The notes beneath the pieces are model-generated. The model saw nothing but the letters and a program-made list of their open reading frames with translations. It was not told the DNA's origin and ran no database searches. The position numbers and the translations under genes are program-made. From assembly GCA_023105745.1 (NCBI GenBank), contig JALGQZ010000009.1, positions 37,314,409 to 37,378,408 on the forward strand: DNA of 64,000 bases, written 5' to 3'. How positions within the stretch are numbered: position 1 is the stretch's first letter; each line of letters opens with the position of its first letter. Of this stretch, positions 47,701 through 62,129 are shown one piece after another. The DNA comes from Austropuccinia psidii (lineage: Eukaryota > Basidiomycota > Pucciniomycetes > Pucciniales > Sphaerophragmiaceae).

Positions 47701-50700
47701 GGAACTCTGCCCAAGCCTTTGGCAGGGGGCCATGAACTCCTACTTACACATCAAGAGCTTTCTGGGTCAGGAGAAGACCATAGAACTCTTAGGAGGATGG
47801 AGCCCCCTGTCTTGCAAAGACAAGGTCAAAAAGATAAAGAATTGGTTGAAGAACCAAAGTCTTTTATCCATAGACCAGAAGAAAGAGTTGGAAATGACTC
47901 CAGCTTTGGAGACAGAGGCACCAGTGGCATCTACCAGCTCCAAACCAGCTCCAGAAGCGCCCAAGGACAAGCCCAAAGGACCTCAAAAGAAACAGAGAGG
48001 TCCCAAGAACCATCAAGGCAAGGGCAAAGGCAAAGCCAATTGGCACAGACCTTACCCACAAGGGTACAGGATCCCCAAATTGGAGCCTTCAGCCGTGGAC
48101 AGTGTCTTCAATATGGCCAGAACTCTTATGGAATTCACAGCCAAGGAGCAGGAAAGGATGAACAGGACTTTTCCACGCAAATGAATGATGTACATAGAAG
48201 TATTAGTGTAGAAATTGGCAAACTTGAGTCAAAGTTGAAGCAAATTACATTAGACATCAATGATTTAAAGAAAAATGACAAGCAACATTCTGATTGGCAT
48301 CAATTGACAACTGTCACCCTTGAGTCAATTAGCAATGCTTGTGAAAGAATTGAGACCCAATGTCAAAATAATGACACAGAGGATCCTTCCATTTTTAAAG
48401 TAAATGATAGACTTAAAACTCTTGAAGACCATGTCTTACAAATAGTTAAGAACACCAATCAATTTGCTATACATTTAGCAAAAAGTGACAGTGAGAGGCA
48501 GAAATTGAAGAATGATATAATTGCAAGTGTGGAGCAAATTCATAAGAATCATGAACCACATATGCCAAGACATTCTACACCTTTGACTGAAGAAAAACTT
48601 TCTGTCAAAGAAAGTTTGACTCCATTCTTAGGAGAAAATGCCTACTCTGCAAGAGATATTCCCAAAATAGAAGAATGGCCAACATTATCTGGTGAAGGAG
48701 AATATAACCATATTGAATTCATCAGAACTATTGATATGTTGCAAGAAGACTTCAATATACCTGATGAAATCATAGTGGGAAAATTACACTGTTTGTTTAC
48801 CAGAACTGCAAAGAAATGGTATTACAAAATGAGGATTGATCATGGTAAACATGACTGGTCTTGGTGGAAATCTGAAGTGATTACCAAATGGGCCAATAAT
48901 TCTTGGAGGTTTAAAATGGAGAATGCTTTTGAAAGTGCCATTTTTAACTCAGAAAAAGACAAACCACTTACTTGGTTCTTCAAACAAAAAGACAGATTAT
49001 CTGCTTTACACCCAGATATGTCTGACACTATGATTAATATGAAAATATTAAGAAAGTGTGGAGGAGAACTGGAACAGGCTATCAAAAGCAGATGTGTGGA
49101 ACCTTGTTCAACAGAGGACTACATTAATGCTATGGAAGATATCATTACCAGGACAAGAATTGGTAAGACTTGGATTAAAAACCCAATAGAGTCCAAAATA
49201 GTCTCAAAGATTCCTAGAGAGGAAAGAAGACCAGAAAGACCTGTCTTGAAGTGTCATAAATGTGGAAGTACTTCACATTTAGCCAACACTTGTCCTAAAA
49301 AGACAAAAATCAATGAAGTTCAAGTCATTGAAGAAATTCAGTGTACTGAAGAGAAAGAGGAGTCTGATCAAGATTCTGCAGTCTCTGAAGATACACCAGT
49401 GGAGGACTATCCCATTGAAAACATTTCAGCTTTCTTTGAGGTCACAGAAGTCCATACCCACTTGCCACAGTACAGTGAAGATTGCTGCAACCTGATCAAT
49501 ATCCGAGATGCCAGAATGTGTAAGACAAAACCTGCTAGAGGAAAGGGCTATACTGCTGGAGCATCCTGTATCACATCAGTTCTGATGAGTGATATTGAAG
49601 CCAAAGTAAATTTGGATACAGGGGCATTTTGCACTTGTGTTGGCAAAGATTATCTCCAAATTATACTTCCTGAATGGAAAAACCATCTATTACCAATAGA
49701 AGGTGTACAATTCAGTAGTGCCAGTAACAATATGTACCCCTTGGGCATATTGGACACTAATATTGTATTCCCACATCCAGCAGGAAGTGTAAGAATGAAA
49801 ACTGAGATTGTAGTAATGGATAATTGCACATCTCAGCACATCATTCTTGGAAATGATTACTTAAATATTTATGGTATTGATATAAATAACCATAAAGACA
49901 GATATTTCACAGTTGGAGATAACAAGAGACAAAAATTTGCTTTCTCCAATATGCCAAAACAGATATCTGTAGTATCTTCTGTCAAAGATACTTACAAAGA
50001 TGAATTTGTGACTAATCAACTTGTTGAAGCAAAAATTAATCAATCATTGTCACCAAAGATGAGGAATGAGCTTATTAATGTGTTATACACATATAAAAAT
50101 GCATTTGCCTCTGATAATGAACCATTAGGCGCTATAAGAGGACATGAAGTTGATATTACTCTTAATATTGACAGACCATATCCTCCAGTACTTAGAAGAC
50201 CAGCTTATCCAGCCAGTCCCAGAGCTAGAGAGGCCTTGGAAAAACATAACCAAAAGTTGATCCAACTTGGTGTGCTAAGGAAAGTAGGCCATAATGAGGA
50301 AGTTGAAGTGACAACACCTGTTATTATTGCATGGCATAATGATAAGTCAAGAATGGTTGGAGATTTTAGAGCTTTGAATACCTACACAGTTCCAGATAGG
50401 TATCCAATCCCTAGAATTCAAGAAACCTTGACTCAATTGTCTAAAGCCAAGTATATAACATCAATGGATGCATTGAAAGGTTTTCATCAAAATGTTTTGA
50501 TGCCTAAAGCTAAGAAATTACTTAGAATTATCACCCACTGTGGCATTTTTGAGTATCTTAGAATGCCATTTGGCATTAAAAATGCTCCATCTCATTATCA
50601 AAGAATGATGAATACCATCTTCCCCACAGAGTTGTCTGAAGGATGGCTTATCATTTATATTGATGATATTATTATATGTTCTGACTCATGGTCTCTGCAC

Positions 50701-53700
50701 CTTGAAAGACTTGAAAGAGTACTTCATAAAGTTGCAGGAGTGAACATGAAAATTTCACTTAAGAAATGCAATTTTGGTTTTGAAGAACTCAAAGCATTAG
50801 GACATGTTGTTTCTGGTTTGAGCTTGGGTATTGACAAGAATAAAGTAGCAGCAGTGTTACTTAAGCCAATACCCCAGAATAAAAAAGAAATGATGTCTTT
50901 CCTTGGATTTGCTAGTTACTATAGGCAACACTTGAAAGATTTTGCAATTCTAGCCAAGTCACTCTATAGAATCTGTGATCAACAGACTGTATTTGAGATG
51001 ACACAGGAAAGAATTAAAGCTTATGAGAAGATAAAGAAAGCCCTTACAGAAGCACCTTTACTCCTCATGCCTGACTGGAATATTCCTTTTAAATTGTACA
51101 TTGATGCATGTGGAGATGGACTAGGGGCAGCCCTACCTCAAGTCCAGATTATTGATGACAAACCTACAGAAGGACCAGTTTGTTATATCTCAAGGCAAAT
51201 CAAACCAACAGAAGCCAGATATGGTGCAAGCCAAATGGAGTGCTTATGTTTGGTATGGGCACTTGAGAAATTACACTATTACCTTGATGGCAGTGTTTTT
51301 GAAGTGATAACTGACTGTAATGCCGTAAAATCACTTCTTAACATGAAAACTCCCAACAGACATATGTTGAGATGGCAAATAGCCATTCAAGAATATAGAG
51401 GAAACATGACTATAGTTCATAAAGCAGGAAACATCCACAAAAATGCTGATGGACTTAGTAGATGGGCTTTAGCCAACACTCCTGATAACCCAGCTTATGT
51501 ACCTTTGGAAGCTGAACCACAGATTCTAATTGAAGGAATTAACATAACTGATATTGGGACTGAATTCTTTGAAGAGGTCAGAGAGTCTTATAAACAAGAC
51601 AAGAATTGCCATATCTTGACTTCTTTATTGGATAAAGACTGCAAAGACACATCTTTGGTTAATGCACTAGATGAAGTTTGGAAAAATTCCTATTCTGAAG
51701 GAAGATTTCACTTGTTTGATGGGATTATTTACCATAGAACAAAACATTCTTGTGTGATGACACTGTGTATTAGATTGCTTATCAATACCATTCTTCATGA
51801 ATGCCATGATAGCATTTACTCTGGACACCTATCAGAAGACAGAACACTTGAAAAAGTAAAAAACTGTGCATGGTGGCCATCTTGGAGAAAAGAAACCATT
51901 GAGTATTGCCATACCTGTGATAGATGCCAAAAAGCAAACAGGAGTACAGGCAAGAAATTTGGATTGATGATCCATATTCAAGAACCAAAATCCCCTTGGG
52001 AAGTTGTTCACATGGATTGGGTCACAGCACTTCCTCCAAGTGGTGACAAAAGTTATAATTCTTTTTTAGTCATTGTAGACAGATATAGCAAAACTCCCAT
52101 ATTCTTACCATGTCATAAAGATGACACTGCTATGGATACAGCTCTTCTTTTATGGAGTAGAGTTATTTCTCATACAGGGTTATTTAAGAATATCATAAGT
52201 GACAGAGATCCCAAATTCACATCTGCACTTTGGACCAATCTTCATAGATCGTTTGGGACTAAGTTATCATTCTCTACAGCATATCACCCTCAAACAGATG
52301 GGCTAGCAGAGAGGATGATTCAAACTTTAGAAGACATGATCAGGAGATTTTGTGCTTATGGATTAGAATTCAAAGACTCAGATGGCTTTACCCATGACTG
52401 GTGCACTCTGATACCTGCATTAGAATTGGCATACAAGACATCAGTCCACTCTTCCACAGGACAAACTCCTGCTATGTTAGAAAAAGGATGGAATCCAAGA
52501 CTCCCAGCAGACACACTGAGGAAAGACTTGATAGACATTCATCCTACAGCTTCCAGCTTCAAATTAATGCTAGATAAAGTAAAACACCATGCAAAACAGA
52601 GTATGGATGATGCTTTTGATTATGCAAAACAGAAGTGGGACAAGAGTCATAAAGTACCAGACTTCAAAGTAGGGGACTTAGTTCTAGTTTCAACCTTGAA
52701 TTTTAATAATATCAAAGGCCCAAAGAAACTTAAAGATTCTTATGTAGGACCTTTTGTTATTGTTGCTTTACATGGAACCAATGCAGTTCAAGTGTAATTG
52801 AGTGGTGAATTGGAAAATAAACACCCCACATTTCCAGTCAGCTTGATAAAACCTTATCAACCAGCTGATAAAGAATTGTTTCCTTTAATAAACCCAACTC
52901 CTTTAACTGTACCACCTGTGGAACAGAATGAAGACAAAAAGATAAAGAAAGTCATTAAAGAAAGGAGACTTAGGGGTAAAAATCAAAGAGAATATCTTGT
53001 CAGATATAGAAATCCAGTACATGAAGATGAATGGATGGCAGAATCAGAAATACCTGACTCAGATAAACTCTTAAGAAGATTTAGACATGAAAGAAGGCCA
53101 CAAGCCTGAATATGTCTATAAATGTGCTTTAAATTACTTGATCTGAGTAATGTGAAGAGGTTGGACAGTGGACATTACCCCCCTTTGGGGCCTTATTCTT
53201 TTATCACTAATAAAATTGTAGTACAATTTTATTTTTTGGTGGGAGGGAATGTGAGCCTTGAGGTATATTTTACATACCCAAATAGGCCACAATTATCTTA
53301 AAAAGAAATTTTGAATTATGCAAAACTCATAAGTCATGCATATATCCAAAATTCATCATTTTCAATTTCATAAAAGATGAATAACTTTTTATTGAGTAAG
53401 TGAATCCATGGATTTAAGACCAGATTTGGATTCTACACAAAAATTCACCTAGGGTAGCTCCATAGAGTGAATAAGCTCAATTTAAGTATTTGAGGTGGTA
53501 AAATGGAAAATACTTCAATACCACATCATTAATACCACATAAAAGATCCGTGAAAATTTTTGTTTTTCTTGATTTTTAGCCAAAATAATGGGAAAGTGAG
53601 AAATCCCATGTTACATATACACTAAGAATAGTGTTATGCATGTTTTTAGAACTTAATATTATGGTATTCTTACATGGACTTTTAGTACACCCATAGTGGA

Positions 53701-55172
53701 TATCTCACTTTAAGCTTAAATTACTATTTTGACGTAAAAATTAAGCAAGGGGGACAAAAGACATCAAAGAGAGCCAGGGTACCCAACTTCTGAGGCCTCA
53801 GAGGCGTGGATAGCTCCAGAGCATGGATCCATGGCTCATCTTGGCCCAATTGGTAAACTAAAACTCTTTGGGAACTTGGTTACCAAGTTACACCTACTGT
53901 AATCATAAGAAAAATAGCAAATAACCTGCTATTTTGATGTGCCAAGGAGGTAATAAGCTACTTAGGCTCCTGTAACCACGTCAATTCTTGATGACTTTCC
54001 ATGACTAGACCCTAAAAGAGTAATTAAACCCTTTTGGGATCCATATTCATTGATTTACCTCATAGCAACCAGCAAAATACTGCTATTTGCAATTCTACGT
54101 AGAAATGAGGTAAAAACTTCAAAAATTCATTAAAAATACAATTCTTAATGAATCTTCCTGAAAATTTCAGGACCAATGAAGAACTGTATTATCTATGGTA
54201 CAACCAAAAAGAATTATGGTTTTACTAGTAAAATTAAAAGTTTTACTTACAGTCCATTTTTGACCATTCTATGTGAAACACTGAATCTTCAAAAATTCAC
54301 AGTAATTACAACCTGTGATTAAATTGGCAATAACATTGATAACTTTGAGAAATCAATGATTATTTTAGAATAAAAGAATATTTACAGATGTTACTCCTTT
54401 TATTCTTAACCATATTGGGGTTGGTAGTCACGTAAAAGCATCAATTAAGTAATTATGATAATCTTACGTGACAACAGATGATGCAATCATTAATCCAAAA
54501 AGGATTATTGTTTTCTCACTCATTGGTTTTTCAGTTTGCTCCATGGCATGCCTCTGTGAGCTGTTGTTGACTTAAAAGAAGCCTCTTCTTGCTGTTTTTT
54601 CCTCATCATCATCTTATCAATTTATTAAATCATTATTACCAACAAGTAAGTATTAGTTAAAGCTATTCTTAAGTGTTTTAAATCTTTCAAAATCATCCAG
54701 AAAGACGTGAAATCATAGAGTCCAACTATATTCTGTTGTAATACTGTTATAAATCCTTTTGATCCCTTAAATCCACAATTCCACGTCAAATTTCTCTACT
54801 CTTACCTTTCAATAAGTTCTTTGGAGTATTAGTGAGTCATTTATTCTTAATTCTTAAAGTTTTTCTCTAGTAATAGTTTTCTTCAAGAATTATCTTTATA
54901 ATTATTCTTGCAAAAGATAATTATATATTAAAATAATTTTATTATTTTAATAATGAAGTTTTTATTATTAAATTCTTCTTGTAATTGATTCTTGTAGACA
55001 ATTACTTGCTCACTGTTAAAATCACTAGTAGTGCTTAACACATGAAAGAAATAATTTTTTTAATTATTTAATTGTGGTTATAATAATATTTTATTATTAT
55101 ATTTCATAAGAACAGACATAGTACTGTTGATTAATAGTAATATTATCACCAGTTTCATAGTCACATCTTACA
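44800..55172 (+). mobile_element. Complete Ty3/Gypsy chromoviral LTR retrotransposon
   Basis: 10,373 bp bounded by identical-length LTRs (44800-46722 and 53250-55172, 1,923 bp each, TG...CA ends) and a perfect 5-bp target duplication GTTTG (44795-44799 and 55173-55177). Interior: primer-binding region, leader, a gag-pol frame of about 1,796 codons with PR-RT-RH-IN order, and a chromodomain frame in phase after a stop. By eye I count roughly 18 differences between the LTRs (about 1%), so the insertion is fairly recent. Domain order PR-RT-RH-IN plus a chromodomain places it in Ty3/Gypsy chromoviruses. Confidence 0.95.
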
Positions 55173-58050
55173 GTTTGTAAATGTTGAGAGGTAAGAATTT
55201 TTGATTTTTTGGGCTGTGGAATTGAGGATGTCCTTATTTAGGAAGCTAGGGAAGGCCTAGAAGTAGTTGGTTTTGATGAAAAATGAGGAATAGTGAAAAG
55301 AAAAGTTTGTAATTTTCTTGGAGCTCTGTGAATTACTTAGATTTAAATTTTTTTAAAAGGAGTTTGAGTAGGGAAATTTCTTTAGAGTTTGACAATGGAT
55401 TGATTTACCACCTCAACTTCTTCAAAATCTAATTCATCACTCACTTTAGAATATGGATTAGTTGTTTAATTATAAATCCTTTCAATTCTATTCACTACAC
55501 CTTGATTGATAATTTCAGAAATTGGAACCTCTGAACTGGAATAAATCAACCTATCACTAGTGTGAATGAGCCCTCCAACATTGGTCCATCTGTCTGGATT
55601 GTGTCATTAAATCAAACCATCAGTATCAAGTCAAATCAAGAAAGCCACATCACTTAAAGTTAGAATAATTTGAAATACAATCAGGGGTAGGGGCCTCAGA
55701 TAATGGGAACTCTTTCCCAAAAAACCCATCCTTATTTCTCCACAATTATCTTTTGAAATTTGAAAGTGGAACCCTGAGAAATTGATGTTTATTTTTTCAA
55801 ACAAATCAATGATTCCAATTGAAAGATCTGGAATTCAAGTGTTGTAAAAAACTGTTTTCCCTTCTTCAATGTCTAAGTAAAATATGGATCAAAAACTTAA
55901 AATTCCTTTTAAACCATCATAATTTCTAGAATTATCAAAGAATTCCTGAAGAAGTCATTGACTTCAGTCAGTTTAGAACTCATAATTATATTTATAAAAT
56001 AAAAAAAAGAGTCATTAAGTCAGATTTGTATATTAAGCTTGAATATCATCAAGATTATGGGGCCATAACACCAATTTTGGCCCCCTTAAGGTCCTCAATA
56101 TGGGGCTCCAAGACTTTCTTGGACCCCAATAAGCAATCCCCTTCAGCTTTGGGTAGGTAACTATTTTGAATTCCCTTGGATCACTATCAATGGGTCCATG
56201 TAATATGGGCCAATTTGGTCTATATTGGTCTTATGGACCCCCTTGAACCCCAGAAAATTTGGGCCCAGAGGGACCAAAATTGTCCTGGGGGACTTCTATA
56301 GTCCCTGTGGACCATTTACCAAATATTACAGGCCATGGACTGTAGGAGCCTCAAAAGGCCATCCAAGAGGCTTGGACCAAAAAAATCTATTTGGGACCTT
56401 TCTTAAAGTTTCTGGGTAAAAAACCCTCAATTATCAAGACTTTAAGATATTCATTCTTTTGCTTGTTTTAAGGAATATTTTATGATAAAATTATTGTTAA
56501 TTCTTACTGGGTTATAAATTAATATAACCATTCTTAAATCAAATTTTAAACTTAATAACATAAAAAACTATTATTTTGGTATATACCAAAAATTAATTTT
56601 AAGAAAATAAGTTTTAAAAGTAAAATACTAAAAAAAAAAAAAAAATAACTAATAAAACTTTAAATTACTTACTTAATTAAAGGGGGGAAAGTTATTAATG
56701 AAAAAAAATAATTAAAAAATGAATTAACAAAGATTAATTTTAAGAAAATAATCAATATTAATTAAAATTTAAAAAATTAAAAAAAAAATTGTAAAAAAAA
56801 TTGTAAAAACTTTTTGGGGATATTAGGGTTACACTCAAGATTGAAAAGTTTTTATAGTGTTCAGTATTCCAAAATTATTAATAAGGAAATACTTTCACAG
56901 TCATTATAATGGTTAAAGGTTCTTCAGCCTTAAACCCTTTCAAAATTACCAAACCATAAAATACTTTTGTTTATGATCCTTAAGTTTCATAAAATCTTCT
57001 TTTGTAACACTAATAAAGTTTGGTTAATTAATATATCATGAAAACACTTTTAAATTCTAAATTAAAAAAATAAAGTTTTGGATATACCAGTCTTAAAACT
57101 TTATGATAACCCAATTCCACCACACTCTTTTATAGTTCCCTTTATTATCTAAAACCAATTCAATTAATTATTCCTCTAAAGAAAATTCACTCTTTTGATC
57201 AGGTCTGGTGGATTATCACATATATCATCCCCTCTTTTTTCCCCTGGGGATTTTTTCCCAGTTAATTAATATATTTGATTTATTATTTAATAAATAAACT
57301 TATTCTTATTTAAAAATATTTTATTTATTAATATTAATTTATTATTTAAATTTCCTTTCCATTTCAGTAAAGTTTTGATGGGAATATCCTTATAAACCCC
57401 TCTCTTTTCTTTTTTTACAGTTTGAAACAGTGGACTTTTACTTTTTTTTGTTGTTTAATTTTTTATTCTTTACTTTCATTTATTTTATTAAAAATCTAAA
57501 TCTTATTACAATCTTAAATTTAATAATTTCTTCTTCTCCCACTTTATCCCTTCATAAGTGAGTACTATTTTACTGAGTAACAGACCCTTTTCACTTATAG
57601 AATATTCCTTGTGATAGTTTAATAATTAAATTTATCTTGATAAATTAATATTTCAAGGTTTTAATCTTATTAAATCAAAAATTATTGACTTAAATTTTTT
57701 TTTTAAATATTTATTTAAATCTATAACTATATCTATAATTTTTTCTATTATTGTTTCTTATTTATTTTTCAAAATTTAATTAATAAATCTTTTTATCATT
57801 ATTATATTTTATAATTATTATAAATAATATTTCAAAAAAAAGTTTTTAATACCTTATTTCAAAATATCTTTATATATATAAGAGATCTTTTAAATCAAAA
57901 AAAAAAAAAAAATTAATTTAAATTTATTAAATAATTTCCTTATTTCTTATAATATCTTTTTATAACTTTAAGTTAAATTTTTTTTTTTTGTTATAATATA
58001 TCTTTTTTTTTTTTTTATCAAAAATTCAATTTTTTTTTTTTTTTTTTAAT

Positions 58051-58082
<32 letters not shown>

Positions 58083-58519
58083 TTTATTATAATGTTGTCT
58101 AAAAAAAAAAAAAAAAATAATAATAATAATTAAAATAATTATTTTTTTAAAAAAAAAAAAAAAAAAAAAGATTTAATATTTTAAATTTATTTTTTTGAAT
58201 TCTTCTTTTTTTTTTTTTTTTTTTTTTTCTTAAAAAAAAATAAATTTATTAATTTAAATCATTAAAAAAAAAAAAAAAAAAAAAATAGGGAATTTTTTTT
58301 TTTTTTTTTTTTTTTTATCAAGATTAATTAATTATTAATAATTTTTAATATTATTAAATAATTTTTTTTTTTTTTTTTTTTTTAAAAAATTTTAATTTTA
58401 TAAAAAAAAAAAAAATTTTTTTTTTTTTTTTTTTTTTTTATTAGATTTAAAAAAAATTAAATTTAATTTAAAATTTTAAAATTAATTTTATAAAATTTAG
58501 ATTTTAATATTTATCAATC

Positions 58520-58561
<42 letters not shown>

Positions 58562-59330
58562 AAATAAAAAAATATTAAAAAGTTTAATCATTAAAGTATA
58601 TATATATAAAAAAAAAAAAATTATTTAATTGTTATAAATATTTAATTAAATTAAAAAATATATTTTATATAATAAATTAATTTAAAACAATTTAATAATT
58701 TATTTTAGTTTTTTTCATTTAAATTTGATTTTATAATTAATTAAAATTATTATATTTATTTAGAATCAATTTTATTAATAAATATAATTATAATCAATAT
58801 TCATTTATTTATTCATTCATTTTTAAAGTATTAATTATTATTTTTTTTTTCAATTTTTGAATTATTTTTTTTTTTTTTAAAAAAAATTAATCTTTAAAAT
58901 ATAATTATTTATTTATTTTTGCTTCATTAAAATTTTAAATTTAATATTTAATTTTTAAGGGAATATTTTTTAATTAAGATTATTTAATTTTTAAATTTTT
59001 TTAAAATTAAGTTTAAATTCATTGTTTTTTTTTTTTTTTTTTTTGTAAAATTTAAATTTAAATTATTTATATTTTCTTATTAATTTTATAAAATAATATG
59101 AAACTAATTTTTTTTTTTTTTTTCTCAAAATATTTAAAATTTATATAATTTCTTTCTTTTTTTTTTTCAAATTTAATTTTTTTTTTTTTTTGGTTTTTTT
59201 TTTTTTGATATTTATAAAAATTAATATTTTTTTTTTAATTTTTTATTTATTTATTTTTTTTTTTTTTTACCTAAATTTTTTTCATATTTTAAAAAAAAAA
59301 AAACTTAAAAAAAAAAATAAAACATTTTTT

Positions 59331-59367
<37 letters not shown>

Positions 59368-59639
59368 CTTCATTAATTTGAATTATTTTTTTTTTTTTTT
59401 TTTTTTTTTGGAATATAAAATTTAAAATTATTAACAAAAAAAAAAAAATCATCATGATCATCATCATCATCATCATCATTATGATCTTTTTTTTTTTTTT
59501 TTTTTTTTTTTAAATAATTTAATGAATTTTTTTTTTTTTTTTTTTGAAAAATATATATTAATTTGTTTTTTTAAAATCAATTTTTTATTTGTTGTTGTTT
59601 TTTTGTTTTGTTTTTTTTTTTTTTATATTTATAAAAATA

Positions 59640-59672
<33 letters not shown>

Positions 59673-60035
59673 AATTATTATTATTATTATTATTATTAAA
59701 AAAAAAAAAAAAAAAAAAAAAGAAATATAAACATTTTTAAATTTTAAATTAATAAAAAAAAAAAAAAAAATTTAAAAAAATAATAATTAATAATAATAAT
59801 AATTAATAATTAATAATAATTAATAATAATAATCAATTAATAATAATAATCAATTAATAATTAAAATTTAAAAAAATTGAAAAAAATTAAAATAATTTTT
59901 ATTTTATTTTATTTTTTTTTTTTTTTAATTTGAATCTTAAATTTAAATTTAAATTATAATTTTTTTTTTTCTAAAAGAAAAGTGGCGCAATAATTTTCAA
60001 ATTTTATTATTTATTTTATTTTATTTTTTTTACTG

Positions 60036-60069
<34 letters not shown>

Positions 60070-62095
60070 TCAAAGTTTTTTTTTTTTATTTTTTTTTTAA
60101 ATAATTTCGGTTCCGAATTTTTATTAAAATATATTAAAAATTAAAATTTTTTACTTTATAAAATACAACATAAAAGTATTTACATTACAGTACAGTACTG
60201 TACAGTACAACACAGATGTAAAAATTTAAAAAAAAATAAAAATAAATAAAAATTGTTTTAAGTAAAGTAGAGAACAGTTGTACATGTACAGTACAGTACA
60301 AGTTGACATGTACAGTACAATACAGTACAAGTTGTGTACAGTAAAAGGAATTAAGATTTTAAGATAAATATTTTTTTTGAGTAAGACAGATAAAGTTAAG
60401 AAAACTTGTTTACTTTACTGTATTGTATTGTACAGTACAGTACAATAATTCTAACTGATCGACGACACGTTGTTTTTGTACAGTACTGTATTATTATACA
60501 GTATTATTAACGTAAATCTTTCTGTACTGTACTGTATATAAATATTTATTTTTATTTTAAATTAAATTAAAAAAAATAAATAAATTTCTTCTTAAAAAAG
60601 AAAAAAAAAAAAAAAAAAAAAATTTGAGTTTTTTTTTTTTTTTACATTTAAAAAATTTAAAAAAAAAAAATTAAAAAAATTTAAAAAAAAAATTATTTAT
60701 TTTTAATTAATTTTTTAAATAATTTAAATAAATTTTTTTTTTTTTTTTTTATTTTTTTTTTTTAAAGAGATAAGATAAAAAAATAAAAAAAAAAATAAAA
60801 AAAATAAAAAAAAAATAATTTTTAATATTATAGATTCAATATGTTAATTTAATTAAATTTTCATTTTTTTTTTTTAAAAAAAAAAAAATAAATAAAATAA
60901 ATGAGATTTGAACTTAAAACTTAAAACTTAGCCGTGGGGGGTGGGGGGGGGGAGTTAATTTTAAAATATATGAGATTTGTATGAGATTTAATACTACGTT
61001 ATACAGTTTACAGTATTATTATTATTATTATTATTATTACTTTTTTAAAAGTTCATATAAATTAAAAAACCAATTAAAAATTAAGTATTCAGCTTTAAAT
61101 TTTTGATCAAAACATTGAAGTGGTTTTACACATCTTTTTATCTAAATATTACATTTAATCATCATTAAAGGCTTAACAAAATTTTAATATTTTTTTTTTC
61201 CTTTAAATATATATTAATCATATTTCAGGTTTTTTTTATATGTTATGATCAATTATTTTTTTTTTTTTTTTAAACTTGTTTTTTAGAATCAAAAAAAATA
61301 AATAAAAATTTAAAATCCTGATTTTTCAAAAATATCAAGTTTTTTTTCTTTTTTTGGATTTTATGATAATAGAAATTTGAATTAATCAGGTTTTGAATTG
61401 CTTTATTAAAATAAAACTTTTGTTACATTTTGTTGATCTCATTCCTAATATCAACAGTACAGTACCCTTTACAGTACCCTTTACAGTGTACAGTACAGGT
61501 ACCACCACACTTTCACATACTGTACAGATGACAATGACACTGTATCGAATACAGTACTGTACAGGGTACCACTCTGTGGCATTACGGTAAAACTCTAGAT
61601 TGTACTGTATTGTATTGTATTGTATTGTACAGATCTTTAGATCTACAGTATACTGTACATCACACTAGATTAGACTGAATCCCCTGTTACTTTTTGTATG
61701 GATATTTTGAATCACGAGGAAGAATTTTTCTTTTAAAGAAAAAAAAAACAATAAGATATATATATATATTTGATTTATATCTAAATATTACTCAATAATT
61801 TCTCTCTTTGATCCTCAAAATAATAATAATAATAATTCTATTGATGATTATTATTAAGTAAGTTAAAATAATTGAAAAAAATAATAATATGAGAATGATT
61901 AATAATTAAAAATTTATAAATTTTTTATTTTTATTTTTTTTATTTTAAGATAAACTTTATAATAATTTATTTATACTTTACTTTACTTTACAAATATTAA
62001 TGTCAAATTAAAAAACTTTTAAAAAAAAAAAACTTTTTAAAAAGTTAAAAAAAAATTTAAAAACTTAAAAAAAAAAAAAGAAATTATCGGTTCCG

Positions 62096-62129
<34 letters not shown>
